A DNA stretch of 64,000 nt from Gordonia sp. KTR9 (lineage in GTDB: Bacteria; Actinomycetota; Actinomycetes; Mycobacteriales; Mycobacteriaceae), in the NCBI RefSeq assembly GCF_000143885.2, contig NC_018581.1:1612001-1676000 (forward strand). The letters run 5' to 3'. The stretch's first letter is position 1. Each line of letters starts with the position of its first letter. Below the pieces are notes generated by a model. It was given only the letters and a program-made list of their open reading frames with translations. It ran no database searches and had not been told where the DNA came from. The translations under genes and the position numbers were made by a program. Positions 46,954 to 55,687 of the stretch are shown in pieces.

Positions 46954-48122
46954 GCGACACCGGCCTTTCCAGCGGCGAAACGGTTGGACGGCCGCGCCAG
47001 ACCAAGATGGCCCCGCAACGTCGGCGCGGTGTAGGAGTCATGGAATCGGTTGCGACGCTGCAGCTCCGGCACGACCTCCCGCGTGATCACGTGTAGGTCC
47101 TCGGGCACGGCGGCCGGGTGCAACCGCACCCCGCTCACCCCGTCGACGGCTGTCCAGCGTTCGATCTCGTCGGCGAGCCCGGCCGGGGTGCCGACGAAGG
47201 CCGCGCTGTCGGGAGTGAACGGTTCACCCGCCCACTCGTCGAGTTGCGCCCGGCGTGCTCTCGCCGCCGACTCCGACGCGGCGAGCACGGCGAACAGATC
47301 GACGAACAGGAGTGCGGGGTCGGCGATCCCGCGACCGGCGTCGGAGTGGGCGGTGCCCACGGCGTCCACCGCGCGCACTGCGTCGTCGACCTCGCGGGGG
47401 TTGATGAACCCGAGGTCGGCGCCCCGGCCGATCACCCGCAGGTCGGTGGGATGTGCGCCGGTCGCCGCGATGACCGGCCGGCCCTGGGGTGGTCGTGGCG
47501 TGATGGCGGGACCCCGGACCGAGAAATGGTCTCCGGCGAAGTCGATGTAGTGCAGCTTGTCCCGGTCGACGAACCGACCGGTCGCGACGTCGCGGATCTC
47601 GGCGTCGTCCTCCCACGAGTCCCAGAGCAGTCCGATCACGGTGGCGAAGTCGAGGGCCTCGGACGCGAGGTCGGCGAGCACCGCGGGATCGTCGGGAAAC
47701 CGTCGCCGGCCGAACAACGCCGCTTCGTCCGGATCCGCGGTGGTGCGCAGGACGACTCCGGCACGTCCGTTGCTCACGTAGTCGAGGGTCGCGATCGCCT
47801 TGGAGACGTGGAACGGCTCGGTGTGGGTGGCGGTCGCCGTCGGGATCAGCCCGATCGACCGGGTCGTCGGCGCAAGACGGGAGGCGAGCAGTACCGAGTC
47901 GAGTCCCGCGGTCGCCCGGTCGGTGCGTGGATGCCCGCGGTGCAGGGCGAACGAATCCGCGAGGGTGACGAAGTCGAGCAGCCCGGCTTCTGCCTCCGCG
48001 AGCCGTTCCTGCCAGTGCGCCGCCGTGGTCAGGGTGTGCGCCTGGGCTCCGGGTGCCCGCCACGCGCCCGGGTGCGACCCGGCTCCGTCCAGCGCCACGG
48101 CGACGTGCACGTGCTCGGCCAT
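46950..48122 (-). CDS. Luciferase-like monooxygenase
   Basis: The 390-residue product is another flavin LLM enzyme related to the NtaA group: HVHVAVALDGAGSHPGAWR, FVTLADSFALH, IATLDYVSNGRAGVVLRTT, LLWDSWEDDAEIRDVATGRFVD, and FSVRGPAITPRPPQGRPVIAAT, which parallels the downstream gene's PTPRPPQGRPVIF. The two are paralogues overlapping by 4 nt. ATG 48122 follows GAGGGAGGA. Possibly the pair handles one organosulfur or amine substrate in two steps; not shown. Confidence 0.86.
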   Translation of the reverse strand: MAEHVHVAVALDGAGSHPGAWRAPGAQAHTLTTAAHWQERLAEAEAGLLDFVTLADSFALHRGHPRTDRATAGLDSVLLASRLAPTTRSIGLIPTATATHTEPFHVSKAIATLDYVSNGRAGVVLRTTADPDEAALFGRRRFPDDPAVLADLASEALDFATVIGLLWDSWEDDAEIRDVATGRFVDRDKLHYIDFAGDHFSVRGPAITPRPPQGRPVIAATGAHPTDLRVIGRGADLGFINPREVDDAVRAVDAVGTAHSDAGRGIADPALLFVDLFAVLAASESAARARRAQLDEWAGEPFTPDSAAFVGTPAGLADEIERWTAVDGVSGVRLHPAAVPEDLHVITREVVPELQRRNRFHDSYTAPTLRGHLGLARPSNRFAAGKAGVA

Positions 48123-48308
48123 GGAGTCCTCCCTCAGTCGTGTCGTCGATACATGTCCCTGGATCGAACGGTGGCGGAGAGACCGTGGATTCCGGGCGTC
48201 GGTCATCGGATCGCGGTGGGCCAAACCCTTCCGATAAACCGGCGGCCACGTTTCGGTGGTCAGGATGAGGTGTGTTCGGCGCAGGACTCGAGTCGGTCGG
48301 AGAGCGGT

Positions 48309-49436
48309 GTGACGGGAAGAGAACCGATACCGCTGTCGGTGCTGGATCTCGCCCCGGTCACCGAGGGGAGTGACGCCGCGACAGCGGTGCGCCGCAGCGT
48401 CGTGCTGGCCCAGCACGCCGAACGCCTGGGCTACCGACGGTTCTGGCTCGCCGAGCACCACTTCGTCGCGGTGGCCAGTTCGTCGACGACAACACTCATC
48501 GGGCTGATCGCCGCCGCGACCGAGTCGATCCGCGTGGGGTCGGCGGCGGTGCAGAGCGGCCTGCACACCCCCGTGTCGATCGTGGAGGCGTTCGGGACGA
48601 TCGACGCGCTGTATCCCGGCCGGCTGGACTTGGGGCTCGGGCGTTCCGCTCAGCGCCGCACCGAATTGACCAGCACCGACCGGCAATCCGCACCGCGGCA
48701 GCCGGACGAGATAGTCGACGGCCTGCTCATCCCGACGCCGTTCCCCGTCGAGTCGATCCTGAACGCACCGCGGGTCGTCGCCGCGTTCGAGGCGTCGCAG
48801 TTCGACGGTGCGTCACCGCCGGACTTCGACGACGCCGTCGGCGACGTCCTCGCGCTCCTGGCCGGCGACTTCGAGCACCACGGCGTCGAGCTGACCGCGG
48901 TGCCCGGGCGCGGCGCGGACGTGGCGGTCTGGATCTTCGGGAGCAGCAAGGGCCAGAGCGCGCAGACAGCGGGTGCGCGGGGGCTGCCGTTCGTCGCGAA
49001 CTATCACGTCAGCCCGAGCACGGTTCTCGAGGCCGTCGAGGCGTATCACAGTGCGTTCCGGCCGTCGCCGGTCCTGGCCGAGCCGTATGTGATCGTCTCC
49101 GCGGATGTCGTTGTCGCCGAGGACAAACCGACCGCACGTCACCGCGCGTCCACATACGGGCACTGGGTTCACGGCATCCGCAGCGGGGCGGGCGCGCAAC
49201 CGTATCCCGACCCGGATACAGCGGATTCCCTCGACGACGATGCGCGCCCTCTCGTCGACGATCGGGTGCGCACCCAGTTCGTGGGCGATCCCGAGTCCGT
49301 CGTCGACGGGCTGCGGACGCTCGCCCGGGTGACCGGTGCCGACGAGTTGCTGGTCACCAGCGTCACCCACGACTTCGACCATCGGCTGGCGTCGCATGAA
49401 TTACTCGCCACTGCATGGGGATTGGGAGGACACTGA
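48309..49436 (+). CDS. Luciferase-like oxidoreductase, MsnO8/alkanal-monooxygenase-like group
   Basis: The 375-residue product begins with PLSVLDLAPVTEGSDAATAV and contains RFWLAEHHFVAVASSS, VGSAAVQSGLHTPVSIVEAFGTIDALYPGRLDLGLGRS and WIFGSSKGQSAQTAG, the pattern of the 'luciferase family oxidoreductase, group 1'. It probably uses FMN. GTG 48309 follows GGAG at about 6 nt; the long open frame upstream to 47118 is antisense to the LLM gene at 46950 and is not real. Divergent from the other two LLM genes, with a 186-nt promoter region between. Confidence 0.84.
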   Translation: MTGREPIPLSVLDLAPVTEGSDAATAVRRSVVLAQHAERLGYRRFWLAEHHFVAVASSSTTTLIGLIAAATESIRVGSAAVQSGLHTPVSIVEAFGTIDALYPGRLDLGLGRSAQRRTELTSTDRQSAPRQPDEIVDGLLIPTPFPVESILNAPRVVAAFEASQFDGASPPDFDDAVGDVLALLAGDFEHHGVELTAVPGRGADVAVWIFGSSKGQSAQTAGARGLPFVANYHVSPSTVLEAVEAYHSAFRPSPVLAEPYVIVSADVVVAEDKPTARHRASTYGHWVHGIRSGAGAQPYPDPDTADSLDDDARPLVDDRVRTQFVGDPESVVDGLRTLARVTGADELLVTSVTHDFDHRLASHELLATAWGLGGH

Positions 49437-49437
49437 C

Positions 49438-49632
49438 GTGACCGGCTTCGATGCAGCGGGTTTCGGACGGCGCACGGGTGCGCGGTCGTCGTTGGGTACG
49501 CTGTTCGCCGCCTTACGGTGTCGCGTCGACGTGGACCTTCTCGCCGCGGGCGCTGCCCTGCATCCCGAGGCGCCGCCCCTGGGATTGCCGCTCGAGACAG
49601 CAAGAACGGTCGGTCGCGGACAGCCCTCGTAG
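49438..49632 (+). CDS. Possible small ORF after LLM gene
   Basis: GTG 49438 begins 1 nt after the LLM stop codon and gives 64 residues (MTGFDAAGFGRR...). It has Arg/Ala-rich composition, no recognisable motif and no hydrophobic segment. It may be translated by coupling from the LLM gene or be chance open frame in GC-rich DNA. The 273-nt gap to the PPOX gene holds nothing else that could be recognised. Confidence 0.25.
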   Translation: MTGFDAAGFGRRTGARSSLGTLFAALRCRVDVDLLAAGAALHPEAPPLGLPLETARTVGRGQPS

Positions 49633-49709
49633 GTGGTTTCCGATGGCACCATGGGGTTCCTCGGCGACGACCGTCGTCGCCGGCGAACAGCCCACGAGGA
49701 ACGCCCACC

Positions 49710-50225
49710 ATGCACGAGACCCCGGATGAACTCCGCGAACTCCAGACCCTTCTCGACGCCTCCCTGTCCCGCTCGACGGACCATCTGCGTTCCATCATCA
49801 GCAGTGACAACACCGTCGGCGCAGCACAACTCGTCGACATCCTGACCGGGATGCGTGTCCTCGCGCTCTCGACCGTGACGGCGTCGGGTGAACCGAGAAT
49901 CAGTGCCGTCGACGGACATTTCCTCCATGGGAAGTGGGTCTTCGGCACGGCGCGTGCCGCCGCGAAGGCCCGACATCTCGCCGCCCGTCCCGCCGCGAGC
50001 GTCGCGCACATCCAGGGTGAGGAACTGGGGGTGTTCACCCACGGGACCGTCGAGATCCTGAATCCGCTGGACGGTCCTCGCGCAGATGACTGGCCCGAGT
50101 TGGTGGCGCACTTCAAGACGATCTACGGCGACGACGCCTTCGACTGGGACGCCGAGGTCGTCTACTACCGGCTGCACCCGCACTGGATGACGGTGTTCGC
50201 ACCGAATTCGGCCCAATCTCGTTGA
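49710..50225 (+). CDS. Pyridoxamine 5'-phosphate oxidase-fold (FMN/F420-binding split barrel) protein
   Basis: The 171-residue product has a split-barrel flavin-binding fold: MRVLALSTVTASGEPRISAVDGHFLHGKWVFGTARAAAKARHLAARPAASVAHIQGEELGVFTHGTVEIL, then a helical C-terminal part with a YYRLHPHWMTVFAP end. This matches small PPOX-type proteins of actinobacteria, many of which bind F420, FMN or haem; the true cofactor is not readable. An N-terminal helix (about 1-45) precedes the barrel. ATG 49710 follows CGAGGAA. Confidence 0.8.
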   Translation: MHETPDELRELQTLLDASLSRSTDHLRSIISSDNTVGAAQLVDILTGMRVLALSTVTASGEPRISAVDGHFLHGKWVFGTARAAAKARHLAARPAASVAHIQGEELGVFTHGTVEILNPLDGPRADDWPELVAHFKTIYGDDAFDWDAEVVYYRLHPHWMTVFAPNSAQSR

Positions 50226-50227
50226 CT

Positions 50228-50350
50228 GTGCGTCGAAATCCGTCGACCGTGTGTCGAATCCCGTCGACCGTGCGTCGATATTCGTCGACCGTGCGTCGAA
50301 ATCCGTGGCGGATTCAACCAGTCGACGGGATTCGACGCACAGTCGACGGG
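50228..50350. repeat. 21-bp tandem repeats with inverted copy
   Basis: Four 21-bp units lie head to tail (starts 50228, 50249, 50270, 50291), each built around GTGCGTCGAAATCCGTCGACC with a few changes; the last is truncated. After a short spacer, 50321-50350 carries the reverse complement (GTCGACGGGATTCGACGCAC...). The region fills the gap between the convergent PPOX and betaine-binding-protein genes, 3 nt from each side, and can fold into a hairpin by pairing the inverted copy with any unit. Confidence 0.88.
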
Positions 50351-50353
50351 TCG

Positions 50354-51361
50354 TCAGTCCACCGGGACGATGAAGCCCTCGTCCTTCAGCCAGTCGTAGG
50401 CGACGTCGGAGGGATCGGCGCCGTCGATGTCGATGAGCCCGTTCAGTTCCTGCATCAGCGGGTCGGTGAGTTTGGCCGACACAGGTGCCATGAGTTCGGC
50501 GATCTCCGGATTGGAATCGTTGAGGCCGGTGTTGACCACGACGCATCCGCTGTAGGGCAGGAAGAACTTCCGATCGTCTTCGAGGACGACGAGATCCAGG
50601 TTCTTGATGCGACCGTCCGTCGAGTAGACCATGCCGAAATTGCACGGTTCGCTACGCGCGGTGGAGGTGTAGACCACGCCGGAATCCATCATGGTCACGT
50701 TGCTCGAGGGCACCCCGCCGGGCTGGTCGAGCGGAATGTCGTAGGCCTTCAACATCGGGATGAATCCGTCGGCGCGCGAGTAGAACTCGTCGTTGATGCA
50801 GAAGGTCCGCTCGGACTCGGGGAGCTTGGCGATGTCGGACATCGTCTTGACGTTCAGCCGCTCGGCGGTCGGTGACGACGCGGCGAACGCGTAGGTGTTG
50901 TTGAACGACGCCGGCGGGAGCCACTCGACCCCGTTCGCGCGTTCGGCGTCGCGGACGCGTTCGTAGAGTTGCTGCGGGTCCGAGATCGTCTCGGTCTCGC
51001 CCAGGTAGGTCTGCCAGGCGGTCCCGGTGTACTCCCACACGATGTCGGCGTCGCCGTTGAGAACTGCCTGCCGGGACGACATCGAGCCCGGCGCGTTGGT
51101 GAGATCGTCGACGTCGGCGCCGGCGGCCGCCAGGTACGTGGCGGTGATCTTCCCGAGCAGTACCTGCTCGGTGAAGTTCTTGGACGTCACCGCGATGGAG
51201 GTTCCCTCGAGCGGGCGTTCGCCGCCGGGAAGGGAAGCGGGACGGAAGGTTCCGGACGAACTGACCAAGCCGCACGCCGACAGCATCATCAGGACGGCGG
51301 CCGACGCCGCCAGGACCGTTGCGACGCGACGGGCGCGGACCGGATGGAGGCGGGTCATCAT
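50354..51361 (-). CDS. Osmoprotectant (glycine betaine/choline) ABC importer, substrate-binding lipoprotein
   Basis: The 335-residue product has a lipoprotein signal (RARRVATVLAASAAVLMMLSAC, lipobox Cys30) and an OpuAC/ProX-type domain: TSIAVTSKNFTEQVLLGKITATYL, GDADIVWEYTGTAW, FAASSPTAERLNVKTMSDIAKLPE and CNFGMVYSTDGRIKNLDLVVLEDD. It would capture glycine betaine, choline or similar on the outer face of the membrane. ATG 51361 (or the adjacent ATG 51358) overlaps the permease stop by 4 nt. It is the last gene of a four-gene operon. A repeat array follows its stop codon. Confidence 0.9.
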   Translation of the reverse strand: MMTRLHPVRARRVATVLAASAAVLMMLSACGLVSSSGTFRPASLPGGERPLEGTSIAVTSKNFTEQVLLGKITATYLAAAGADVDDLTNAPGSMSSRQAVLNGDADIVWEYTGTAWQTYLGETETISDPQQLYERVRDAERANGVEWLPPASFNNTYAFAASSPTAERLNVKTMSDIAKLPESERTFCINDEFYSRADGFIPMLKAYDIPLDQPGGVPSSNVTMMDSGVVYTSTARSEPCNFGMVYSTDGRIKNLDLVVLEDDRKFFLPYSGCVVVNTGLNDSNPEIAELMAPVSAKLTDPLMQELNGLIDIDGADPSDVAYDWLKDEGFIVPVD

Positions 51362-52176
51362 GCGATCCCCCGAGGAGTCGCGGCGAGTTCGACGAGGCGT
51401 CCGAGCCAGTCGATCGTCATGGCGAGCAGCGCGACGAGGATCGCACCGGACACGAGCAGCTTCGGCAGGAACAGGGTGATCCCCGTGGTGATGAGCGTGC
51501 CGAGGCTGGTCGCCCCGATGAACGTGCTCAGGGTGGCGGTGCCGACCAGGATGACCAGTGCGGTCCGGACACCGTTGAGGATGACCGGCACGGCCAGGGG
51601 GAGTTCGACCTGGACGAGGGTGCGCACCGCCGACAGGCCGATGCCTCGCGAGGCCTCGACCGTCCGCTGGTCGACCTGCCGCAACCCGACGATCGTGTTC
51701 TGCAGGATCGGAAGCACCGCGTAGACGACCAGGCCGACGACGGCGGTGGTGAAACCGGTGCCGAGCCAGAAGGTGAACAACACCAGGAGTCCGATCGCGG
51801 GGGCCGCTTGTCCGATGTTGGCGATGTTGACCGCGATCGGGTTCAGCCAGCGCAGGGCGGGACGGGTGAGCGCGATGCCGAGCGGAATCGCGATCACGAC
51901 GACGATGATCGTGGCGACCAGCGTCAGCTGGATGTGGTCGAGGATGGTGGCACGCAGAGCCGGCCACGACATCGCCGCGCTCTCCGTGCTGGTGAAAGTG
52001 GTGTTCGCGTACCAGATCACGAAACCGACGCCGACGACCACGATCACCAGCGGCTCGAACCACACATCGATGGGAATGCGGGCGAGTCGCCGCCGTAAGC
52101 CACTCGGAACCGATTCTGGTGCAGGCGGTTTCGCGGTCTCGGTGATCCGTGCCTCTTCGGCGATGAAGCCGGTCAC
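51358..52176 (-). CDS. Osmoprotectant ABC importer permease (OpuCB/ProW-like)
   Basis: The 272-residue product has a basic N-terminal stretch and about six membrane segments: WFEPLVIVVVGVGFVIWYA, LTLVATIIVVVIAIPLGIALT, GQAAPAIGLLVLFTFWLGTG, TALVILVGTATLSTF and others. The EAA-type loop is TVEASRGIGLSAVRTLVQVELPLAVPVILNG. It is one of two permeases in this operon; both resemble OpuC-type proteins. GTG 52176 overlaps the ATPase stop by 4 nt, and its own stop overlaps the binding-protein start. Confidence 0.9.
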   Translation of the reverse strand: MTGFIAEEARITETAKPPAPESVPSGLRRRLARIPIDVWFEPLVIVVVGVGFVIWYANTTFTSTESAAMSWPALRATILDHIQLTLVATIIVVVIAIPLGIALTRPALRWLNPIAVNIANIGQAAPAIGLLVLFTFWLGTGFTTAVVGLVVYAVLPILQNTIVGLRQVDQRTVEASRGIGLSAVRTLVQVELPLAVPVILNGVRTALVILVGTATLSTFIGATSLGTLITTGITLFLPKLLVSGAILVALLAMTIDWLGRLVELAATPRGIA

Positions 52177-53486
52177 CGCTCGACGCTCGTCTCGGGAGTG
52201 ACGCCTCCGGCGACGTGCTCGGTGCCGGAGTCGTCGTCGGCCGCCACGACCGGGGTCTCGACGGGAGCCGACCCATCGGCGTGGTCGAGGTAACCGACCT
52301 CGGCATCGACATCTCGCACGGTGGCGAGCTGCCCACGGATTGCCTCCATCACCGACGCGATGTTCAGCGCGCCGACGACGGCGCCCCGACCGTCGGTGAC
52401 GAGAACGCCACCCTGGCTGGTCGCGAGCATCGAGTCGAGGGCGTCGTTCAGCGTCGAGGACTGCGCGACGACGGGGAGCCGGGGATCGAGGTAGTCCGAG
52501 ACCTCCGGCTTGGCGCGGATCTCCTCGACCGACGGCCAGGCGCGGGGGCGGCCGTGCTGATCGACCACGGCGACCCAGTCCTCGCCGGCCGCTTTCGCGC
52601 GGGCGACCACGGCGCCGGACGGTTCACCGACGCGGGCGGTGACCACCTCTCTGATGTCGACGTCGCGGACGCGGGTGAGCGTCAGGTGGGCGAGTGTCGC
52701 ACCCGAACCCACGAACTCCTCGACGAAGGGACTCGCCGGGTTGGCCAGGATCTCCTCCGGGGGCGCGAACTGCTCGATGCGCCCGCCCTCGGAGAGGATC
52801 AGCACCTTGTCGCCGAGTTTGGTCGCTTCCTCGAAGTCGTGGGTGACGATGACGATGGTCTTGGCCAGCTCGTGTTGGATCGCGATCAGCTTGTCCTGCA
52901 GGCGGGCTCGGGTGATCGGATCCACGGCGCCGAACGGCTCGTCCATCAGCAGCACCGGGGGATCGGCGGCGAGCGCGCGTGCGACGCCGACGCGCTGCTG
53001 CTGACCACCGGACATGTCCTTGGGGAGCCGGTCGGCGAAGGTCGCGGCATCGAGTCCGACGAGGTCGAGCAGGTATTCGGTGCGTTCGGCGATCCGCTTC
53101 TTGTCCCAGTTGAGGATTCGCGGGATGGCGCCGATGTTCTTGCTCACCGACCAGTGCGGGAACAACCCGCCGGACTGGATGACGTAGCCGATCGACTGGC
53201 GCAGTTTGTCCGGGTTCTCCGCGGTGACGTCGCGTCCGCCGATGTAGATGCGCCCCTCGGTGGGTTCGATGAGGCGGTTGATCATCTTCAGCGTCGTCGT
53301 CTTGCCGCATCCCGACGGGCCGACGAAGGCGACGATGTCGCCGGCGTCGATCTCCAGGTCGAGGCGCGCGACGGCCGGTGTGGTGCTTCCCCGGTAACGC
53401 TTGGCCACACCGTCGAGCCGGATGGACTCGCCGGTGACGTTGCGGTTGTTGCCGTTCGGCGCGGAGGAGGTGGCGGTGTCGGTCAT
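52173..53486 (-). CDS. Osmoprotectant ABC importer ATPase with CBS domain (OpuCA/ProV-like)
   Basis: The 437-residue product has Walker A GPSGCGKTTTLKM, IGYVIQSGGLFPHWSV, signature DMSGGQQQRVGVARAL, Walker B VLLMDEPFGAVD and switch His in VTHDFEEATKL. The C-terminal part (about 270-405) holds CBS-like segments (VVDQHGRPRAWPSVEEI; LNDALDSMLATSQGGVLVTDGRGAVVG), which in OpuA sense ionic strength. ATG 53486 overlaps the upstream permease stop by 4 nt. Likely activates uptake at high osmolarity; that link is from the family. Confidence 0.92.
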   Translation of the reverse strand: MTDTATSSAPNGNNRNVTGESIRLDGVAKRYRGSTTPAVARLDLEIDAGDIVAFVGPSGCGKTTTLKMINRLIEPTEGRIYIGGRDVTAENPDKLRQSIGYVIQSGGLFPHWSVSKNIGAIPRILNWDKKRIAERTEYLLDLVGLDAATFADRLPKDMSGGQQQRVGVARALAADPPVLLMDEPFGAVDPITRARLQDKLIAIQHELAKTIVIVTHDFEEATKLGDKVLILSEGGRIEQFAPPEEILANPASPFVEEFVGSGATLAHLTLTRVRDVDIREVVTARVGEPSGAVVARAKAAGEDWVAVVDQHGRPRAWPSVEEIRAKPEVSDYLDPRLPVVAQSSTLNDALDSMLATSQGGVLVTDGRGAVVGALNIASVMEAIRGQLATVRDVDAEVGYLDHADGSAPVETPVVAADDDSGTEHVAGGVTPETSVER

Positions 53487-54127
53487 GAGAGTCCCTTGGA
53501 GATGGTGAGGCGGCCGAGCAGAACCAGGAGAGCGTCGAAGATGAGGGCGATGATCACGATCAGGATCGTTCCGGCGAGCGCCATTTCGAGTGCATTGGCA
53601 CCACCCAGGCGGGAAAGTCCGTTGAAGATCAGGGATCCCAGGCCGGGTCCGAGAACGTAGGCGACGATCGCCGCGACACCGACGATCATCTGGGTCGACA
53701 CGCGGATGCCGGTCAGGATCACCGGCCAGGCGATCGGCAACTCGACCGTGAGCAGGATCCGCCATCGCGAAAGGCCGATGCCGCGGGCGGATTCGACCAC
53801 GGACGGCGGCACGGATCTCAAACCGACCACCGCGTTGCCGATGACCGGCAGCGTGGCGAAGAAGGCGAGCATCAGAAACGACGGCGTCACACCGAGTCCG
53901 AAGGGCACGATCAGCAATGCGAGCAGGGCGAGCGACGGAATGGTCAGCGCCACACGGCTCGACGTCAGCGTGAGCGCACTCGCCAGCGGAAGCCGGTAGA
54001 CGACGGCGGCGACGACGATGGCCACGGCCGTACCCACGAGCACTGTCTGGAACGACAGCGACGCATGCTGATACGTCAGGAAGGTGAGGGATCGTGCGTT
54101 CTCACTGAGATAGTCCCACAATTGCAC
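53483..54127 (-). CDS. Osmoprotectant ABC importer permease (OpuCD/ProW-like)
   Basis: The 214-residue product has about five to six membrane segments (VLVGTAVAIVVAAVVYRL, LTIPSLALLALLIVPFGLG, FLMLAFFATLPVIGNAVVG, MIVGVAAIVAYVLGPGLG, ALAGTILIVIIALIFDALLVLLG) and the permease loop SVVESARGIGLSRWRILLTVELPIAWPVILTG. It is the first gene of the operon permease-ATPase-permease-binding protein. GTG 54127 (VQLWDYLSEN) is preferred; the frame stays open far upstream but that part is antisense to VKOR and not protein-like. Confidence 0.88.
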   Translation of the reverse strand: MQLWDYLSENARSLTFLTYQHASLSFQTVLVGTAVAIVVAAVVYRLPLASALTLTSSRVALTIPSLALLALLIVPFGLGVTPSFLMLAFFATLPVIGNAVVGLRSVPPSVVESARGIGLSRWRILLTVELPIAWPVILTGIRVSTQMIVGVAAIVAYVLGPGLGSLIFNGLSRLGGANALEMALAGTILIVIIALIFDALLVLLGRLTISKGLS

Positions 54128-54280
54128 TGTTGCTGTCCCATCCCCGGGGCAGCCGAGCCCCCCGGTGTCTCGAAAGACATTACGCACGGACGGGCAATAC
54201 TGCCGACATTTGGACCGATCCAGTGTGACTTCGACGCGGCGTGGGTCGATCTCCCCGCCGTGCGGTGTCATGCTGGAAAA

Positions 54281-54931
54281 GTGAGTGAGAGTGCGCTGAC
54301 CACCGCAAAGGTCGATGCCGACGACGACCGGCTCCTGCTGGCCGCGGCCGTGCGTTCCTGGACGCGGATCGTCGCCTGGTTGCTGAGCGTCGGCGGATCG
54401 ATCGGTTTCGTCGCGTCTTTCGTGCTGACCGTCGAACGGTTCGAACTGGCCGCAGACCCCGACTACGTGCCGTCCTGCAACTTCAATCCCGTGCTGAGCT
54501 GCGGGTCGGTGATGGCCGAGCCCCAGGCCGCACTCTTCGGTTTCCCCAACCCGCTGCTCGGTATCGCGGGCTTCGCGATCGCCGTCACCACCGGTGTGGC
54601 CCTGCTCGCCGGGGCCCGCCTCGCCGGGTGGTACTGGGCCGGACTCCAGGTCGGGGTGACCGCGGCGATGGTGTTCATCTCCTGGCTGATCTACTCGAGC
54701 CTGTACTCGATCGGGGCGCTCTGCCCGTACTGCATGGTCGTATGGGCGGTGACGCTGCCGATCTTCGTCTTCGTCACGGTGCGCAACGCGCACGCGAGTG
54801 GTCTCACCTCGCGTTCACGCGTCGCGTTGGTCCTCGCGCGCAACCACGCCCCGATTCTCGTCGCGGCCGTCGGCCTCGTGATCGTGCTGATCGCGGTGCG
54901 GTTCTGGTCGTACTGGTCGAGCCTGTACTGA
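54281..54931 (+). CDS. Vitamin K epoxide reductase family protein
   Basis: The 216-residue membrane protein has about five transmembrane helices. Cys148 and Cys151 in CPYC are the quinone-side redox pair, and Cys66/Cys74 in the first external loop (SCNFNPVLSCGS) are the shuttle pair. Bacterial VKORs reoxidise a DsbA-like partner during disulfide formation and pass electrons to menaquinone. No DsbA or thioredoxin-like gene is adjacent. GTG 54281 is chosen because the only nearby ATG is out of frame; CATGCT 6 nt upstream may be a weak leaderless -10. Divergent from the osmoprotectant operon. Confidence 0.9.
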   Translation: MSESALTTAKVDADDDRLLLAAAVRSWTRIVAWLLSVGGSIGFVASFVLTVERFELAADPDYVPSCNFNPVLSCGSVMAEPQAALFGFPNPLLGIAGFAIAVTTGVALLAGARLAGWYWAGLQVGVTAAMVFISWLIYSSLYSIGALCPYCMVVWAVTLPIFVFVTVRNAHASGLTSRSRVALVLARNHAPILVAAVGLVIVLIAVRFWSYWSSLY

Positions 54932-54973
54932 CACCACTAAGCCGGACCGTTCGGAATCCGCGGCGTCGCGCCC

Positions 54974-54979
54974 TACGCT
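54974..54979 (+). promoter_or_regulatory. -10 element, leaderless-type, for TetR gene
   Basis: TACGCT lies 6 nt before ATG 54986. Confidence 0.4.
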
Positions 54980-54985
54980 GGGGCC

Positions 54986-55687
54986 ATGGCTATCGGGCGT
55001 CCGTCGGAAGGTTCGGCCGAGGTGCAGCGCGCACCTCGAGCACGGATGACCGGTGCCCAGCGCCGGTTGCAGCTCATCGAGGTCGCGCGCGGGCTGTTCG
55101 CCGAGCGCGGTTTCGAGGGCACGTCGATCGAGGAGATCGCCCAGCGCGCAGGCGTCTCGAAGCCGATCGTCTATGAGCATTTCGGTGGCAAGGAAGGTTT
55201 GTACGCGGTCGTCGTCGACCGCGAGATGGAGACCCTCCTGGAGATGGTGACCTCGTCGCTGTCGAAGAACCGGTCGCTCTACCGCATCCAGCAGGTCGCC
55301 CTCGCGCTGCTGACGTACATGGAGGAGCGCACGGACGGATTCCGCATCCTCGTACGCGGGGACAGCACCGCCGCCACGGGCGAGACGGCCACCTACTCGA
55401 GTCTCCTCAACGACGCCATCAGTCAGGTCGAGCACATCCTCGCCGGCGATTTCGAACGACGGGGTTTCGATCCCACGCTCGCCCCGCTGTATGCGCAGGC
55501 GCTCGTCGGGATGGTGTCGGTCACCGCGCAGTGGTGGCTCGACGTGCGCGAGCCGTCGAAAGAGGTCGTGGCGGCTCACCTCGTCAACCTCTGCTGGAAC
55601 GGGCTCACCCGGCTCGACCCCGACCCCGCGCTCGTCGGACCCGACTATGTGGAGTCCCGGAGGCGGACGAGCGCCGACGACGCCTGA
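54986..55687 (+). CDS. TetR-family transcriptional regulator
   Basis: The 233-residue product has an N-terminal helix-turn-helix (about 25-70: RRLQLIEVARGLFAERGFEGTSIEEIAQRAGVSKPIVYEHFGGKEGLYAVVV) and a helical ligand-binding C-terminus. Its place ahead of mfd resembles Rv1019 of M. tuberculosis. Ligand and targets are unknown; autoregulation and control of the following antiporter gene are plausible. The start ATG 54986 has TACGCT 6 nt upstream. Confidence 0.9.
   Translation: MAIGRPSEGSAEVQRAPRARMTGAQRRLQLIEVARGLFAERGFEGTSIEEIAQRAGVSKPIVYEHFGGKEGLYAVVVDREMETLLEMVTSSLSKNRSLYRIQQVALALLTYMEERTDGFRILVRGDSTAATGETATYSSLLNDAISQVEHILAGDFERRGFDPTLAPLYAQALVGMVSVTAQWWLDVREPSKEVVAAHLVNLCWNGLTRLDPDPALVGPDYVESRRRTSADDA

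Noticed and set aside
47118..48308. N-terminal extension of the plus-strand LLM gene
   Set aside because: The extension is antisense to the LLM gene at 46950-48122, has no LLM similarity, and GTG 48309 has a proper ribosome-binding site and family-typical N-terminus.
50228..50350. CRISPR-like or iteron-type array
   Set aside because: The 21-bp units abut without spacers and lie between convergent stop codons. There is no replication gene nearby.
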